Below are positions 7,177 to 16,814 of a DNA stretch of 64,000 bases, in pieces. Each line of letters opens with the position of its first letter. Position 1 is the stretch's first letter. The translations under genes and the position numbers were made by a program. The notes beneath the pieces are model-generated. The model searched no databases. It saw nothing but the letters and a program-made list of their open reading frames with translations, and was not told where the DNA came from. Origin of the DNA: Sphingomonas insulae (lineage in GTDB: Bacteria; Pseudomonadota; Alphaproteobacteria; Sphingomonadales; Sphingomonadaceae); NCBI RefSeq assembly GCF_010450875.1, contig NZ_CP048422.1, positions 3,011,001 through 3,075,000 of the forward strand. Reading direction: 5' to 3'.

Positions 7177-10034
7177 GCGACACCGACAACGAGAAGCCGA
7201 AACTTGGCATGCGCACGCCTTTGGGGGTGAAGCGCACGGTCGAGACCGGCCAGGTGAAGCAGAGCTTCAGCCATGGCCGGTCCAACACGGTGATCGTCGA
7301 AACGAAGAAGCGCCGCGTGCTCGGCCGTCCGGGTGAGGCGCAGGCCGCACCCGAGCCTCAGGTGCAGGCGCCCGTCGCCGCGCCGGAGCCGGTGGCCGCG
7401 CCCGCTCCTGCCCCCCGCCCCGCCCCGTCGAACGAGACGGCGCAGGAGCGGCAGGCCCGCATGCTGCGCGAGGCCGAGGACCAGCGCATGCACGCGCTGG
7501 AGGACGCACGCCGTCGCGAGGAGGCCGCACGCGTGCAGGCCGCCGAGGACGCCCGTGTGCGCGCCGCCGAAAAGGCCGCCGCCGCTGCGGCGCCTGCGCC
7601 GGCGCCCGCTCCGACCCCCGAACCGACCCCCGCGCCCGCTCCGGTAGCGGCGGCCCCCGCTGCACCGCAGGCGGCGCCGGTCGTCGTGCCGACGCCGGCC
7701 GGCCGTGGCTTCCGCCCGGTCGAACGCGCGGTACCGCCGCCCGCACCGGTCCCCGCACAGATCGAGGCCGCTACGCCGGAAGCGACCACCGAACCTGTCG
7801 CCGCGGCGCCCGCGCCGGCACCGGTCGAGGCCGCTGCGCCCGCCCCGGCTCCGACGCCCGCTCCCGCGCCCGCCGCACCGGCCCCCGCTCCGGCGCCGAC
7901 GCTGCAGCTGGGCCGTGATCCGTCGATGCCGGCCCCGCGCCGCTTCTCGCCGGTCGCCCGGCCCGAGATTCCCAAACCGCAGCCGAAGCCCGAACCGGCG
8001 CCCGCTCCCGCAGCGGCACCGGCCGCGGCCACCGCGTCGTCGACCGGTGGCGCCGCATCGCGCAGCCTGCCTTCGGGTCAGGCGACGCCGCGCAACGCAC
8101 CGCCGAGCCGGCCGACGCAGCGCGACCGCAAGGGCGACGAGCGTCGCGGCGGCAAGCTGACCGTCAACCGCGCGCTCGGCGACGATGGTGCGCGCAGCCG
8201 CAGCCTCGCCGCGCTGAAGCGTGCGCGCGAAAAGGAAAAGCGCCACTTCGGCGGTCCGCGCGAACAGCAGGCGAAGCAGATCCGCGACGTCCAGGTGCCC
8301 GAGGCGATCACCGTCCAGGAACTCGCCAACCGCATGGCGGAAAAGGGCGCGGACCTCGTCAAGACGCTGTTCAAGATGGGCATGCCCGTCACGATGACGC
8401 AGACGATCGATCAGGACACCGCCGAACTGCTGGTGACCGAATTCGGCCATAACATCGTCCGCGTCAGCGACAGCGACATCGATCTGGCGCTCGACACGGT
8501 CGAGGATTCGGACGATCAGCTGCGCCCGCGTCCCCCGGTCGTCACGATCATGGGCCACGTCGATCACGGCAAGACGTCGCTGCTCGATGCCCTTCGCGGC
8601 ACCGACGTGGTGCGCGGCGAGGCCGGTGGCATCACCCAGCATATCGGCGCCTATCAGGTCACGCTGAAGGACAAGTCGAAGGTGACGTTCCTCGACACGC
8701 CGGGCCACGAGGCGTTCACGCAGATGCGCGCGCGCGGTGCGGACGTCACCGATATCGTGGTGCTGGTGGTCGCGGCCGACGACGGGCTGATGCCGCAGAC
8801 GATCGAGGCGATCAACCACACCAAGGCGGCCGGCGTGCCGATGATCGTGGCGATCAACAAGATCGACAAGTACGAGGCCAATGCCCAGCGCGTGCGCGAG
8901 CGCCTGCTGAGCGAAGAGGTGGTGGTCGAGGAAATGGGCGGCGACGTCCAGGACGTCGAGGTTTCCGCGCTCCAGAAGACCGGCCTCGATACGCTGATCG
9001 AGAAGATCCAGCTGCAGGCCGAACTGCTCGAACTGCGCGCCAACCCCGATCGCGCCGCAGAGGGCACGGTGATCGAGGCGAAGCTCGACAAGGGCCGGGG
9101 TCCCGTCGCGACGATCCTGGTCAACCGCGGCACGCTGAAGGTCGGCGACGTCTTCGTCATCGGCGCGGAAAGCGGCAAGGTCCGTGCGCTGATCGACGAC
9201 AAGGGCCGTCAGGTGAAGGAAGCCGGCCCGGCGATGCCTGTGGAGGTGCTCGGCATGACCGGCGTCCCTTCGGCAGGCGATCCGTTGCAGGTGGTCGAGA
9301 GCGAGGCCCGCGCCCGCGAGGTCGCGGAATACCGCCAGAGCGTCCTGACCCAGAAGCGCACGACCACGGCGCCTGCCAGCCTCGAGAGCATGTTCTCGGC
9401 GCTGAAGGCGAATGCCGCGATCGAATATCCGCTGGTGGTAAAGGCCGATACGCAGGGGACGGTCGAGGCGATCGTCGCGTCGATCAACAAGATCTCGACC
9501 GATCTCATCAAGGCGCGCGTGCTGCACGCGGGCGTGGGTGGCATCACCGAGAGCGACGTGACGCTGGCCGGGGCATCGGGCGCGCCGATCATCGGCTTCA
9601 ACGTCCGCGCCAATGCCAAGGCACGCGAGATCGCCGACCGGCAGAAGGTGGCGCTCAAATATTACGACGTCATCTACGACCTGACCGACGAGATCCGCGC
9701 CGGCATGGCCGGGCAGCTCGGGCCGGAAGCGTTCGAGACGGTCGTGGGCCGCGCGGAAATCCGCGACGTCTTCTCGGCGGGCAAGCACGGCAAGGCCGCC
9801 GGTCTGCTGGTCGTCGAGGGCATCATCCGCAAGGCGCTCAAGGCGCGCATCACGCGCAACGACGTCATCATCTACCAGGGTGAGATCGCGTCGCTGCGCC
9901 GCTTCAAGGACGATGTCCCCGAAGTGCGCGCCGGTCTGGAATGCGGCGTGACGTTCACGTCGAACTTCGTCGACATCAAGGCGGGCGACTTCCTCGAGAC
10001 GTTCGAAGTCGAGATGCGCGAGCGCACGTTGTAA
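7173..10034 (+). CDS. infB: Translation initiation factor IF-2
   Basis: 953 residues from a GTG start that overlaps the ylxR stop. The N-terminal half (about residues 50-330) is an Ala/Pro/Glu-rich low-complexity region typical of alphaproteobacterial IF-2. The GTPase domain follows, with [12 protein letters not shown] (P-loop, near residue 463), DTPGHEAF and NKID, and then domains II, III and the C-terminal fMet-tRNA binding domain ending [10 protein letters not shown]-2 delivers initiator tRNA to the 30S subunit and promotes subunit joining. It is followed by about 200 bp of repeat-rich sequence before rbfA. Confidence 0.97.
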   Translation: MSDTDNEKPKLGMRTPLGVKRTVETGQVKQSFSHGRSNTVIVETKKRRVLGRPGEAQAAPEPQVQAPVAAPEPVAAPAPAPRPAPSNETAQERQARMLREAEDQRMHALEDARRREEAARVQAAEDARVRAAEKAAAAAAPAPAPAPTPEPTPAPAPVAAAPAAPQAAPVVVPTPAGRGFRPVERAVPPPAPVPAQIEAATPEATTEPVAAAPAPAPVEAAAPAPAPTPAPAPAAPAPAPAPTLQLGRDPSMPAPRRFSPVARPEIPKPQPKPEPAPAPAAAPAAATASSTGGAASRSLPSGQATPRNAPPSRPTQRDRKGDERRGGKLTVNRALGDDGARSRSLAALKRAREKEKRHFGGPREQQAKQIRDVQVPEAITVQELANRMAEKGADLVKTLFKMGMPVTMTQTIDQDTAELLVTEFGHNIVRVSDSDIDLALDTVEDSDDQLRPRPPVVTIMGHVDHGKTSLLDALRGTDVVRGEAGGITQHIGAYQVTLKDKSKVTFLDTPGHEAFTQMRARGADVTDIVVLVVAADDGLMPQTIEAINHTKAAGVPMIVAINKIDKYEANAQRVRERLLSEEVVVEEMGGDVQDVEVSALQKTGLDTLIEKIQLQAELLELRANPDRAAEGTVIEAKLDKGRGPVATILVNRGTLKVGDVFVIGAESGKVRALIDDKGRQVKEAGPAMPVEVLGMTGVPSAGDPLQVVESEARAREVAEYRQSVLTQKRTTTAPASLESMFSALKANAAIEYPLVVKADTQGTVEAIVASINKISTDLIKARVLHAGVGGITESDVTLAGASGAPIIGFNVRANAKAREIADRQKVALKYYDVIYDLTDEIRAGMAGQLGPEAFETVVGRAEIRDVFSAGKHGKAAGLLVVEGIIRKALKARITRNDVIIYQGEIASLRRFKDDVPEVRAGLECGVTFTSNFVDIKAGDFLETFEVEMRERTL

Positions 10035-10040
10035 CTGCCT

Positions 10041-10095
10041 GTCCCTCTCCCCGCGGGAGAGGGAGGGAGCCGGCAAAGCCGGCGGAAGGGTGAGG
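10041..10095 (+). repeat. Intergenic repeat, family B (CCCTCTCCC element)
   Basis: CCCTCTCCC and GGGAGAGGG arms form a hairpin. They are followed by AGGGAGCCGGC, CGGCGGAAGGGTGAGGGC, the same order as the copy near 23181-23254. It begins a few bases after the infB stop. An inverted second copy follows at about 10115-10230, where it is interrupted by a structured insert. Confidence 0.75.
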
Positions 10096-10155
10096 GCGGG
10101 TGATGGGCAGGCGCTGCCCTCACCTCCCACTCGGCTGCGCCGGGCGGGTCCCTCC

Positions 10156-10219
10156 AGTATCAGATAGACAGCGCCCCGCGCTGTTTAGTCTATGCTGGGA
10201 GCATAGACGGCCTGATACT
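10156..10219 (+). repeat. Structured 64-nt insert with terminal inverted repeats (three-way junction)
   Basis: AGTATCAG (10156-10163) and CTGATACT (10212-10219) are perfect 8-bp terminal inverted repeats. They enclose two further perfect hairpins: ACAGCG/CGCTGT (10168-10184) and GTCTATGCT/AGCATAGAC (10188-10208, 3-nt loop). It sits inside a family B repeat: removing it joins GGGTCCCTCC to CCCGTCGGGAGAGGG, close to the uninterrupted copy at 23203-23230 read in reverse. It ends about 20 bases before the rbfA start, so it would also lie in or near the rbfA leader. Confidence 0.55.
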
Positions 10220-10239
10220 CCCGTCGGGAGAGGGATGAG

Positions 10240-10635
10240 ATGAACAAAGAACCCCAGGAAAAATCGGTCCGCACGCTGCGCGTCGGCGAACAGGTGCGCC
10301 ACGTCCTGTCCGAAATCCTCGCTCGCGGCGACGTCCATGACGAAACGCTGGCCAGGCACATGGTGTCGGTCACCGAAGTGCGCATGTCCCCCGACCTGCG
10401 CCACGCCACCGTGTTCGTGAAGCCGCTGCTCGGCAAGGACGAGGACGAGGTGCTGAAGGCGCTGCGCACCAACACCGCCTATCTGCAACGCGAGGTCGCG
10501 CACCGCATCCAGAACAAATATGCCGCGAAGCTGAAATTCCTCGCCGACGAAAGCTTCGATGAGGGCAGCCACATCGACCAGCTGCTGCGCAAGCCGGAGG
10601 TGGCGCGGGATCTGGGCGATCCGACCGAGGATTGA
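10240..10635 (+). CDS. rbfA: Ribosome-binding factor A
   Basis: 131 residues, a single KH-like domain protein that binds the 30S subunit near helix 1 of 16S rRNA during late maturation and cold adaptation. [13 protein letters not shown] opens the family, [20 protein letters not shown] is the conserved core, and LQREVAHRI...[20 protein letters not shown] is the C-terminal signature. The gene is preceded by a repeat-rich leader, and its stop is followed after about 30 bases by the vapB antitoxin gene. Confidence 0.95.
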   Translation: MNKEPQEKSVRTLRVGEQVRHVLSEILARGDVHDETLARHMVSVTEVRMSPDLRHATVFVKPLLGKDEDEVLKALRTNTAYLQREVAHRIQNKYAAKLKFLADESFDEGSHIDQLLRKPEVARDLGDPTED

Positions 10636-10645
10636 CGACCTGCGC

Positions 10646-10663
10646 GGTAAGACGCATCTTACC
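10646..10663. promoter_or_regulatory. Candidate VapB operator
   Basis: GGTAAG (10646-10651) and CTTACC (10658-10663) form a perfect inverted repeat with a 6-base spacer, three bases before the vapB ATG. AbrB-type antitoxins bind such palindromes to repress their own operons. The position supports autoregulation; binding itself is inferred. Confidence 0.5.
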
Positions 10664-10666
10664 CGC

Positions 10667-10948
10667 ATGAACGCCTTCACGAAACTTTCGGACAAGGGCC
10701 AGGTGGTCATCCCCAAGGACGTCCGTGATCGGCTGCGACTCGAATCGGGCGATCGGCTCGAAGTGGTCGAACGCTCAGATGGCGTCCTGTTGCGGAAGGC
10801 GTTCGAGCGGTCCGGGGAAAGCTTCGATGCGATCACGGTCCGTATCCGCGCACGGGCCGGCGCCACCGACCGTACGACATCGATCGCCGACATGGACGAC
10901 ACGCTGGCCGAAATGTGGGCGCAGGGTGGACCGCGTTGGGATCGATGA
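10667..10948 (+). CDS. vapB: AbrB/MazE-type antitoxin VapB
   Basis: 93 residues from the ATG at 10667. Longer in-frame starts would run back into rbfA. The N-terminal AbrB swapped-hairpin domain reads KLSDKGQVVIPKDVRDRLRLESGDRLEVVERSDGVLL, the standard DNA-binding module of VapB/MazE antitoxins. The remaining about 45 residues, ending WAQGGPRWDR, would wrap the toxin. Its stop overlaps the vapC start (ATGA). It neutralises VapC and probably represses the operon through the palindrome just upstream. Confidence 0.85.
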   Translation: MNAFTKLSDKGQVVIPKDVRDRLRLESGDRLEVVERSDGVLLRKAFERSGESFDAITVRIRARAGATDRTTSIADMDDTLAEMWAQGGPRWDR

Positions 10949-11334
10949 AGGCCGTCGATACCAATATCGTTGCCCGTTACATCACCAACGACGATCCCAT
11001 ACAGAGCCCGATCGCGACCGCGGTTCTGGCGCAGCCCAGCTACATTGCGGATACCGTCCTGCTGGAAAGCGCGTGGCTGCTGTCCTCGCGCTACGGCTAT
11101 GGGCGGGCACTGCTCGCCGATACGTTGAATGACCTGATCGACCTGCCCAGTGTCACCGTCAGCGATCCGGCGCTCATCCGATGGGCGATCGGGCGATTTG
11201 CCGCCGGTGCGGACTTTGCTGATATGATGCATCTGATTTCCGGTCGCCACGCGGATGGATTCGTATCGTTCGAGGATCGGCTGGTTGCGCTTGCCGGTCC
11301 CGACACGCCCCTTCCCATCGCACGTCCCGCCTGA
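10945..11334 (+). CDS. vapC: PIN-domain ribonuclease toxin VapC
   Basis: 129 residues. The PIN active-site acids are visible: D5 in VDTN, E41 in LLES, D90/D93 in GADFADMMH and D111 in SFED. VapC toxins are Mg-dependent RNases that usually cut tRNA or rRNA. The start overlaps vapB by four bases and the stop overlaps the thymidine kinase start (TGATG). The toxin is therefore coupled on both sides, inside what is otherwise a ribosome-assembly operon. Confidence 0.85.
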   Translation: MKAVDTNIVARYITNDDPIQSPIATAVLAQPSYIADTVLLESAWLLSSRYGYGRALLADTLNDLIDLPSVTVSDPALIRWAIGRFAAGADFADMMHLISGRHADGFVSFEDRLVALAGPDTPLPIARPA

Positions 11335-11912
11335 TGGCCAAGCTCTATTTCTATTACGCCAGCATGAACGCCGGCAAGTCGACGACGCTGCTGCAGGCGG
11401 ACTTCAACTATCGCGAGCGGGGCATGAACACGATGCTGTTCACCGCCGCGGTGGACGACCGTTTCACGGCGGGCACGATCACCAGCCGGATCGGGCTGGA
11501 AGCGGCCGCGACGCCGTTCGATGCCGCGACGGACCTTGCCGCCTGCGTGGCGCATCGACACGCCGGCGAACCGATCGCCTGCGTGCTGGTCGACGAGGCG
11601 CAATTCCTGTCCGCCGGTCAGGTCGCGCAGCTGGCGCACATCTGCGACGTCCTCAACATACCCGTCCTCGCCTATGGCCTGCGTACCGATTTCCAGGGGC
11701 GGCTGTTCGAAGGGTCCGCGCGCCTGCTCGCCACCGCCGATGCGCTCATCGAGATCAAGTCGGTGTGCGTGTGCGGGCGCAAGGCGATCATGAACCTGCG
11801 GGTCGATGGCGAGGGGCGCGCTATCGCCGAGGGCGCGCAGACCGAAATCGGCGGCAACGACCGCTACATCGCGCTGTGCCGCCGGCATTTCACCGAGGCG
11901 CTGGGGGCGTAG
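11334..11912 (+). CDS. tdk: Thymidine kinase
   Basis: 192 residues, a type II (TK1-like) thymidine kinase that phosphorylates thymidine to dTMP for salvage. The P-loop is ASMNAGKSTTLL (residues 9-20), the Walker B/lasso-side motif is VLVDEAQFL, and GLRTDFQGRLFEGS is conserved. The zinc site is CVCGRK plus CRRHF near the C-terminus. It begins within the vapC stop codon, so expression is probably tied to the vapBC operon. About 130 bp of non-coding sequence separates it from the next gene. Confidence 0.93.
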   Translation: MAKLYFYYASMNAGKSTTLLQADFNYRERGMNTMLFTAAVDDRFTAGTITSRIGLEAAATPFDAATDLAACVAHRHAGEPIACVLVDEAQFLSAGQVAQLAHICDVLNIPVLAYGLRTDFQGRLFEGSARLLATADALIEIKSVCVCGRKAIMNLRVDGEGRAIAEGAQTEIGGNDRYIALCRRHFTEALGA

Positions 11913-12044
11913 CCCCCGTCCTTCCGCGCAGTGCGACGATGCGGAGCGGAAAAGCGGTCCCCGCGCCTCGCGTCGCGGCGTTCGCGGAAAACGCCGGATA
12001 TGGAATCTCTGGCGCTCCCCCCTCCCCGGCGCCATATCGCGCGT

Positions 12045-12734
12045 ATGAACCCCGAGAACATCGTCTATCGCACCGCGGTCTGGATCATTCCGCTGGTCAT
12101 CGCGATCGTCTTCCATGAAGTCGCGCATGGCTGGATGGCGAAATGGCTCGGCGATCCGACCGCACAGGAACGGCGGCGGCTCAGTTTCAACCCGATCCGC
12201 CACGTCGATCCGATCGGCACGGTCATCCTGCCGCTCGGCCTCGCCATCGCCGGCGCGCCGGTGTTCGGCTGGGCGAAACCGGTGCCGGTGATCGCGCAGC
12301 GGCTGCGCAACCCGCGCTGGGGCATGGTGGCGGTGGCGCTCGCCGGGCCGGGCATGAACCTTGCGCTGGCGACGCTGACGGCGATCGCGATCGGCGCCGC
12401 GCTGGCGCTGTCCGGCGGCACCCCGCCGACCGGCATGGCGGCGTTCGTCTTCCAGAATCTGGTCAACTTCCTGCAGGTCAACGTCTTCCTCGCGATCTTC
12501 AACCTGCTGCCCATGCCCCCCTTCGACGGCGGCCATGTCGTCGAGGGCCTGCTGCCGCGGCCGCTCGCCGCGCAATGGGCAAAGATCGGCCAGTTCGGTT
12601 TCCTGCTGCTGCTGTTCGTGCTGGTCGTGCTGCCGATGATCGTCCCGTCCGCCGACGTCGTCGGGCGGATCGTCGGTCCGCCGGCGCAGGCGGTGCTGAA
12701 CGTCTTCATCGCCCTCGCCGGCGCGATCGCCTGA
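12045..12734 (+). CDS. Site-2 protease (M50) family membrane metalloprotease
   Basis: 229 residues from the ATG at 12045. In-frame starts upstream give a non-homologous Arg-rich N-terminus. FHEVAHGWMA near residue 23 is the zinc-binding HEXXH in the first membrane helix. NLLPMPPFDGGHVVEG near residue 156 is the second conserved motif, supplying the metal-binding Asp. Hydrophobic stretches indicate five to six membrane segments. It belongs to the short RIP/YwhC-like group, whose substrates are mostly unknown. It ends four bases before the truB start. Confidence 0.88.
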   Translation: MNPENIVYRTAVWIIPLVIAIVFHEVAHGWMAKWLGDPTAQERRRLSFNPIRHVDPIGTVILPLGLAIAGAPVFGWAKPVPVIAQRLRNPRWGMVAVALAGPGMNLALATLTAIAIGAALALSGGTPPTGMAAFVFQNLVNFLQVNVFLAIFNLLPMPPFDGGHVVEGLLPRPLAAQWAKIGQFGFLLLLFVLVVLPMIVPSADVVGRIVGPPAQAVLNVFIALAGAIA

Positions 12735-12737
12735 TCC

Positions 12738-13631
12738 GTGCACGGCTGGATCATCGTCGACAAGCCGCTGGGAACCGGCAGTACGCAGGTCGTCTCCGCG
12801 GTGAAGCGCGCACTGCGTCAGGGCGGCTACGGCAAGTTCAAGGTCGGACACGGCGGCACGCTCGATCCGCTCGCCACCGGCGTTTTGCCGGTGGCGGTGG
12901 GCGAGGCGACCAAGCTGGCGGGCCGCATGCTCGACAGCGACAAGGTCTATGCCTTCACGATCCGCTTCGGCGAACAGACCGACACGCTGGACGCCGAAGG
13001 ACCCGTGATCGCCACGTCGGGCGTGCGACCGACGCCGGCGGCGCTGGCGGCGGTGCTGCCCCGCTTCACCGGTCCGATCGCGCAGATACCGCCGGCGTAT
13101 AGCGCGCTGAAGGTCGACGGCGAACGCGCCTACGACCGCGCCCGCGCCGGAGAGGACGTCGTGCTGGCCAGCCGCGACGTCACCATCCATTCGCTGCAAT
13201 CCTCCCCTTCCCGCGACGGGGACGAACTGCACGAGGTCACCCTCACCGCCCATGTCTCCAAGGGCACCTACATCCGCAGCCTCGCGCGCGACATCGCGCT
13301 CGGGCTCGGCACGGTCGGCCACGTCACCATGCTGCGCCGTCTGAAGGCGGGGCCCTTTACCCTCGCCCCGGCGATATCGCTGGACAAATTGGCTGAGGCC
13401 GCTAATGCGCGCACCCTTGAACACTTACTCCTGCCGTTGAGGGCGGGGCTGGACGGCATCCCGGCTCTCCCCCTCTCCCCGGATCAGGCAGGGGCGCTCC
13501 GTCAGGGGCGCGTGCTGACCGGGATCGCCAAGGACGATGGCCAGTATTTTGCGTGTGACGGCGACATGCCGGTCGCGCTGGTACGGGTCGAGGCCGAAGA
13601 GGCCCGCGTCGTCCGCGGTTTCAACCTGTGA
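12738..13631 (+). CDS. truB: tRNA pseudouridine(55) synthase
   Basis: 297 residues from a GTG start. [18 protein letters not shown] opens the catalytic domain, [19 protein letters not shown] holds the catalytic Asp, and [16 protein letters not shown] and [12 protein letters not shown] are conserved TruB motifs. The C-terminal about 60 residues form the short domain of the bacterial type. The enzyme isomerises U55 in the T-loop of tRNAs. It lies in its usual position between rbfA and rpsO, apart from the vapBC-tdk-protease block. Confidence 0.95.
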   Translation: MHGWIIVDKPLGTGSTQVVSAVKRALRQGGYGKFKVGHGGTLDPLATGVLPVAVGEATKLAGRMLDSDKVYAFTIRFGEQTDTLDAEGPVIATSGVRPTPAALAAVLPRFTGPIAQIPPAYSALKVDGERAYDRARAGEDVVLASRDVTIHSLQSSPSRDGDELHEVTLTAHVSKGTYIRSLARDIALGLGTVGHVTMLRRLKAGPFTLAPAISLDKLAEAANARTLEHLLLPLRAGLDGIPALPLSPDQAGALRQGRVLTGIAKDDGQYFACDGDMPVALVRVEAEEARVVRGFNL

Positions 13632-13647
13632 TGTCGAGGATATACAG

Positions 13648-13917
13648 ATGACCATTACCGCAGAGCGCAAGGCAGAAGTCGTCAAGGAACACGCCCGCCA
13701 GGAAGGCGACACGGGTTCCTCCGAAGTGCAGGTCGCGATCCTGACCGAGCGCATCCGCAACCTGACCGAGCATTTCAAGGGTCACAAGAAGGACAACCAT
13801 TCGCGCCGCGGGCTGCTGATGATGGTCAACAAGCGGCGCTCGCTGCTCGACTATCTGCGCAAGACCGATGGCCAGCGGTATCTGGACCTGATCGCGAAGC
13901 TCGGCCTTCGCAAGTAA
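13648..13917 (+). CDS. rpsO: 30S ribosomal protein S15
   Basis: 89 residues from the ATG at 13648. [27 protein letters not shown] and the following [20 protein letters not shown] are textbook S15. It binds 16S rRNA early in platform assembly. It is followed by a Rho-independent terminator, as is common between rpsO and pnp. Confidence 0.98.
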   Translation: MTITAERKAEVVKEHARQEGDTGSSEVQVAILTERIRNLTEHFKGHKKDNHSRRGLLMMVNKRRSLLDYLRKTDGQRYLDLIAKLGLRK

Positions 13918-13922
13918 GCCAG

Positions 13923-13948
13923 AAGGGCGGCCCTCGGGTCGCCCTTTT
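13923..13948 (+). terminator. Rho-independent terminator after rpsO
   Basis: AAGGGCG (13923-13929) and CGCCCTT (13940-13946) form a 7-bp stem that runs into a TTTT tract, six bases after the rpsO stop. Confidence 0.8.
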
Positions 13949-14040
13949 CGTATGGCCGTGCTATAGGCACGCCACCAGTTTCATCGAATACCGGCACCAG
14001 CCGGGTTAGCGGAAACGGGCAATCCGGCCCCGATCCCCCG

Positions 14041-14084
14041 GAGCGACAAGACGCTCCACACCGCCGCAAGCCGGTTTAGCTTGC
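14041..14084 (+). promoter_or_regulatory. Tandem hairpins in the pnp leader
   Basis: GAGCG/CGCTC (14041-14056) and GCAAGC/GCTTGC (14066-14084) are two consecutive stem-loops about 50-90 bases before the pnp start. In other proteobacteria pnp is autoregulated through RNase III processing of such leader stems, so a similar role is plausible here. Confidence 0.4.
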
Positions 14085-14131
14085 GAGACAGGCCCCCGCG
14101 GCATCTGGCCCGGGGAGTGTAAGGAAAATAC

Positions 14132-16528
14132 ATGTTCAATGCCAAGAAGGTAGAGATCGAGTGGGGCGGCCAGACGCTGACCCTCGAAACGGGCAAGGTC
14201 GCCCGCCAGGCCGACGGCGCGGTGATCGCGACGCTCGGCGAGACGGTCGTGCTCTGCGCCGTCACCGCCGCCAAGTCGGTGAAGGAAGGTCAGGATTTCT
14301 TCCCGCTGACCGTTCACTATCAGGAAAAGTTCTCCTCCAGCGGCCGCATTCCCGGCGGCTTCTTCAAGCGCGAACGTGGCGCGACCGAGCGTGAGACGCT
14401 GGTCAGCCGCCTGATCGATCGCCCGATCCGCCCGCTGTTCCCGGAAGGCTTCTACAACGAGATCAACTGCATCGCGCAGGTGATGTCGTATGATGGCGAG
14501 AACGAGCCCGATCTGCTGGCGATGATCGCCGCATCGGCCGCGATGACGCTGTCGGGCGTGCCGTTCATGGGCCCGATCGGCGCGGCGCGCGTCGGTTACA
14601 AGGACGGCGAATACGTCCTCAACCCCTCCGACACCGAAGTCGCCACCGGCGAGCTCGACCTGATGGTCGCCGCGACGCACGATGCGGTGATGATGGTGGA
14701 ATCGGAAGCCAAGGAGCTGTCCGAGGACGTCATGCTCGGCGCCGTCATGTTCGCGCACAAGGCCTCGCAGCAGGTCATCGACGCGATCATCGACCTCGCC
14801 GAACAGGCCGCGAAGGACCCGTGGGAGCTGAAGGTGCAGGCCGACAGCAGCGCGGTGAAGGCCAAGCTCAAGAAGCTGATCGGCAAGGATCTGGAGGCAG
14901 CCTACAAGCTGACCGACAAGCAGCAGCGCCAGACCGCGATCAACGACGCGCGCACCAAGGCCCGCGACGGCATGGCCGACCTGAAGGAGAGCGATCCCCA
15001 GGCCTATCTCGCCAGCCTGAAGCTGGTGAAGAAGCTGGAGGCGGACATCGTCCGCACCGCCATCCTCAAGACCGGTCGCCGCATCGACGGTCGCGACACC
15101 ACGACCGTCCGTCCGATCGAATCGGAGGTCCACTTCCTGCCGCGCGCGCATGGCTCCGCCCTGTTCACCCGCGGCGAGACGCAGACGATCGCGACCACCA
15201 CGCTCGGCACCCGCGACGCGGAGCAGATGATCGACGGCCTCAACGGCCTGTCGTACCAGAACTTCATGCTCCACTATAACTTCCCGCCCTATTCGGTCGG
15301 TGAAGTCGGCCGCTTCGGTGCGCCGGGTCGTCGCGAAGTCGGTCACGGCAAGCTCGCCTGGCGCGCGCTGCATCCGGTACTGCCGACCAAGGAGGAATTC
15401 CCCTACACGATCCGCGTCACCAGCGACATCACGGAGAGCAACGGCTCGTCGTCGATGGCGACGGTGTGCGGCGGTTCGCTGTCGATGATGGACGCCGGCG
15501 TGCCGCTGAAGCGCCCCGTCTCGGGCATCGCGATGGGCCTGATCCTCGAAGGCAAGGACTTCGCCGTCCTGTCGGACATCCTGGGCGACGAGGATCACCT
15601 CGGCGACATGGACTTCAAGGTCGCCGGCACCAGCGAGGGCATCACCGCGCTCCAGATGGACATCAAGATCTCCGGCATCACCGAAGAGATCATGAAGGTC
15701 GCCCTCAAGCAGGCCCATGAAGGCCGCGCGCACATCCTCAATGAGATGGCGAAGGCGCTGGGCGAGACGCGTTCGGAACTGTCGGCGCACGCACCGCGCA
15801 TCGAGACCTTCACGATCGACAAGTCGAAGATCCGCGAAGTCATCGGCACCGGCGGCAAGGTGATCCGCGAGATCGTCGCGCAGACCGGCGCCAAGGTCGA
15901 CATCGACGACGAGGGCGTCATCAAGGTCTCCTCGTCCGACCCGTCGCAGATCGAGGCCGCGATCAAGTGGATCAAGGGCCTCGTCGAGGAAGCCGAAGTC
16001 GGCAAGGTCTATGACGGCAAGGTCGTCAACCTGGTGGACTTCGGTGCGTTCGTGAACTTCATGGGTGGCAAGGACGGCCTCGTCCACGTCTCCGAGATCA
16101 AGAACGAGCGCGTCGAGAAGGTGTCGGACGTCCTCTCGGAAGGCCAGGCCGTGAAGGTCAAGGTCCTCGAGATCGATCCGCGCGGCAAGGTGCGCCTGTC
16201 GATGCGCGTCGTCGACCAGGAGACCGGTGCCGAGCTGGAGGACACCCGTCCGGCACGCGAACCGCGTGAGGGCGGCGACCGTGGTCCCCGCGGTCCGCGC
16301 AGCGGCGGCGGCGATCGTGACGGCGGCGGCCGCGGCGATCGTGGTCCGCGTCGCGACGGCGGTGGCCGTGACGGCGGCGGTCGTGGCGATCGTGGCCCGC
16401 GCCGCGATGGCGGCGGCGAAGGTCGTGGCCCGCGCAGCGAGGGTGGCGATCGCGGATCGCGCGGCGGCAACGATGACGGCCCCGCGCCCGAATTCGCACC
16501 GGCGTTCCTCACGGAAACCCGCGACTGA
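14132..16528 (+). CDS. pnp: Polyribonucleotide nucleotidyltransferase with a Gly/Arg/Asp-rich tail
   Basis: 798 residues, against about 710 for typical PNPases. Two RNase PH domains ([15 protein letters not shown] and [14 protein letters not shown] in the first; [18 protein letters not shown] and [18 protein letters not shown] in the second) flank the helical linker. They are followed by the KH domain ([15 protein letters not shown]) and the S1 domain ([21 protein letters not shown]). PNPase degrades RNA 3' to 5' using phosphate. From about residue 708 there is an extra tail built from repeats such as [11 protein letters not shown], ending [15 protein letters not shown]. The tail could add RNA affinity or bind degradosome partners. 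Confidence 0.96.
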   Translation: MFNAKKVEIEWGGQTLTLETGKVARQADGAVIATLGETVVLCAVTAAKSVKEGQDFFPLTVHYQEKFSSSGRIPGGFFKRERGATERETLVSRLIDRPIRPLFPEGFYNEINCIAQVMSYDGENEPDLLAMIAASAAMTLSGVPFMGPIGAARVGYKDGEYVLNPSDTEVATGELDLMVAATHDAVMMVESEAKELSEDVMLGAVMFAHKASQQVIDAIIDLAEQAAKDPWELKVQADSSAVKAKLKKLIGKDLEAAYKLTDKQQRQTAINDARTKARDGMADLKESDPQAYLASLKLVKKLEADIVRTAILKTGRRIDGRDTTTVRPIESEVHFLPRAHGSALFTRGETQTIATTTLGTRDAEQMIDGLNGLSYQNFMLHYNFPPYSVGEVGRFGAPGRREVGHGKLAWRALHPVLPTKEEFPYTIRVTSDITESNGSSSMATVCGGSLSMMDAGVPLKRPVSGIAMGLILEGKDFAVLSDILGDEDHLGDMDFKVAGTSEGITALQMDIKISGITEEIMKVALKQAHEGRAHILNEMAKALGETRSELSAHAPRIETFTIDKSKIREVIGTGGKVIREIVAQTGAKVDIDDEGVIKVSSSDPSQIEAAIKWIKGLVEEAEVGKVYDGKVVNLVDFGAFVNFMGGKDGLVHVSEIKNERVEKVSDVLSEGQAVKVKVLEIDPRGKVRLSMRVVDQETGAELEDTRPAREPREGGDRGPRGPRSGGGDRDGGGRGDRGPRRDGGGRDGGGRGDRGPRRDGGGEGRGPRSEGGDRGSRGGNDDGPAPEFAPAFLTETRD

Positions 16529-16555
16529 TCCTCGGCCCGGGGCTGAATACGAACA

Positions 16556-16586
16556 GGGGTCCGGCAGCGATGCCGGGCCCCTTTTT
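16556..16586 (+). terminator. Rho-independent terminator after pnp
   Basis: GGGGTCCGGCA (16556-16566) pairs with TGCCGGGCCCC (16571-16581) through 11 pairs including one G-U, with a GCGA loop, followed by TTTTT. It ends the long ribosome/RNA operon. Confidence 0.9.
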
Positions 16587-16746
16587 GCATGGGGTCGCAC
16601 GGCGGCTGGGGTCCTAACCGCCCACCGCCGGCGGCATCCGGTGTTGCCTGCCGCTCACCATCGCCGTCCACACGGCCCCGATCGTTAGAAGAGCGCGGAA
16701 ACAGCGCTGCCCGTTACCCCCCGGCACCGGGCACCAATCGGCTTGA

Positions 16747-16762
16747 TCCCTGTAAACAGGGA
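16747..16762. promoter_or_regulatory. Palindrome upstream of the Crp/Fnr-like regulator
   Basis: TCCCTGT (16747-16753) and ACAGGGA (16756-16762) are perfect 7-bp half-sites with a 2-bp centre, about 55 bases before the likely start. The spacing suits a dimeric regulator, possibly the gene's own product, but it is not the standard FNR box. Confidence 0.4.
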
Positions 16763-16814
16763 ACAACCACTCATCGCGATGGCGCTAACATGGGTGAGCG
16801 AGCATAACGGTCAC

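Noticed and set aside
6861..10130. 1089-residue open frame on the minus strand opposite infB
   Set aside because: It mirrors the coding frame of IF-2; its translation is Arg/His/Ala/Asp-rich with no family pattern, as expected for antisense frames in GC-rich genes. The same holds for long antisense frames opposite nusA (3917-5806), truB and tdk (11097-13424) and pnp (14006-16600).
16743..16762. FNR/FixK-type box (TTGAT-N4-ATCAA) before the Crp/Fnr-like gene
   Set aside because: TTGAT is present but there is no ATCAA half-site; the palindrome is TCCCTGT/ACAGGGA instead.
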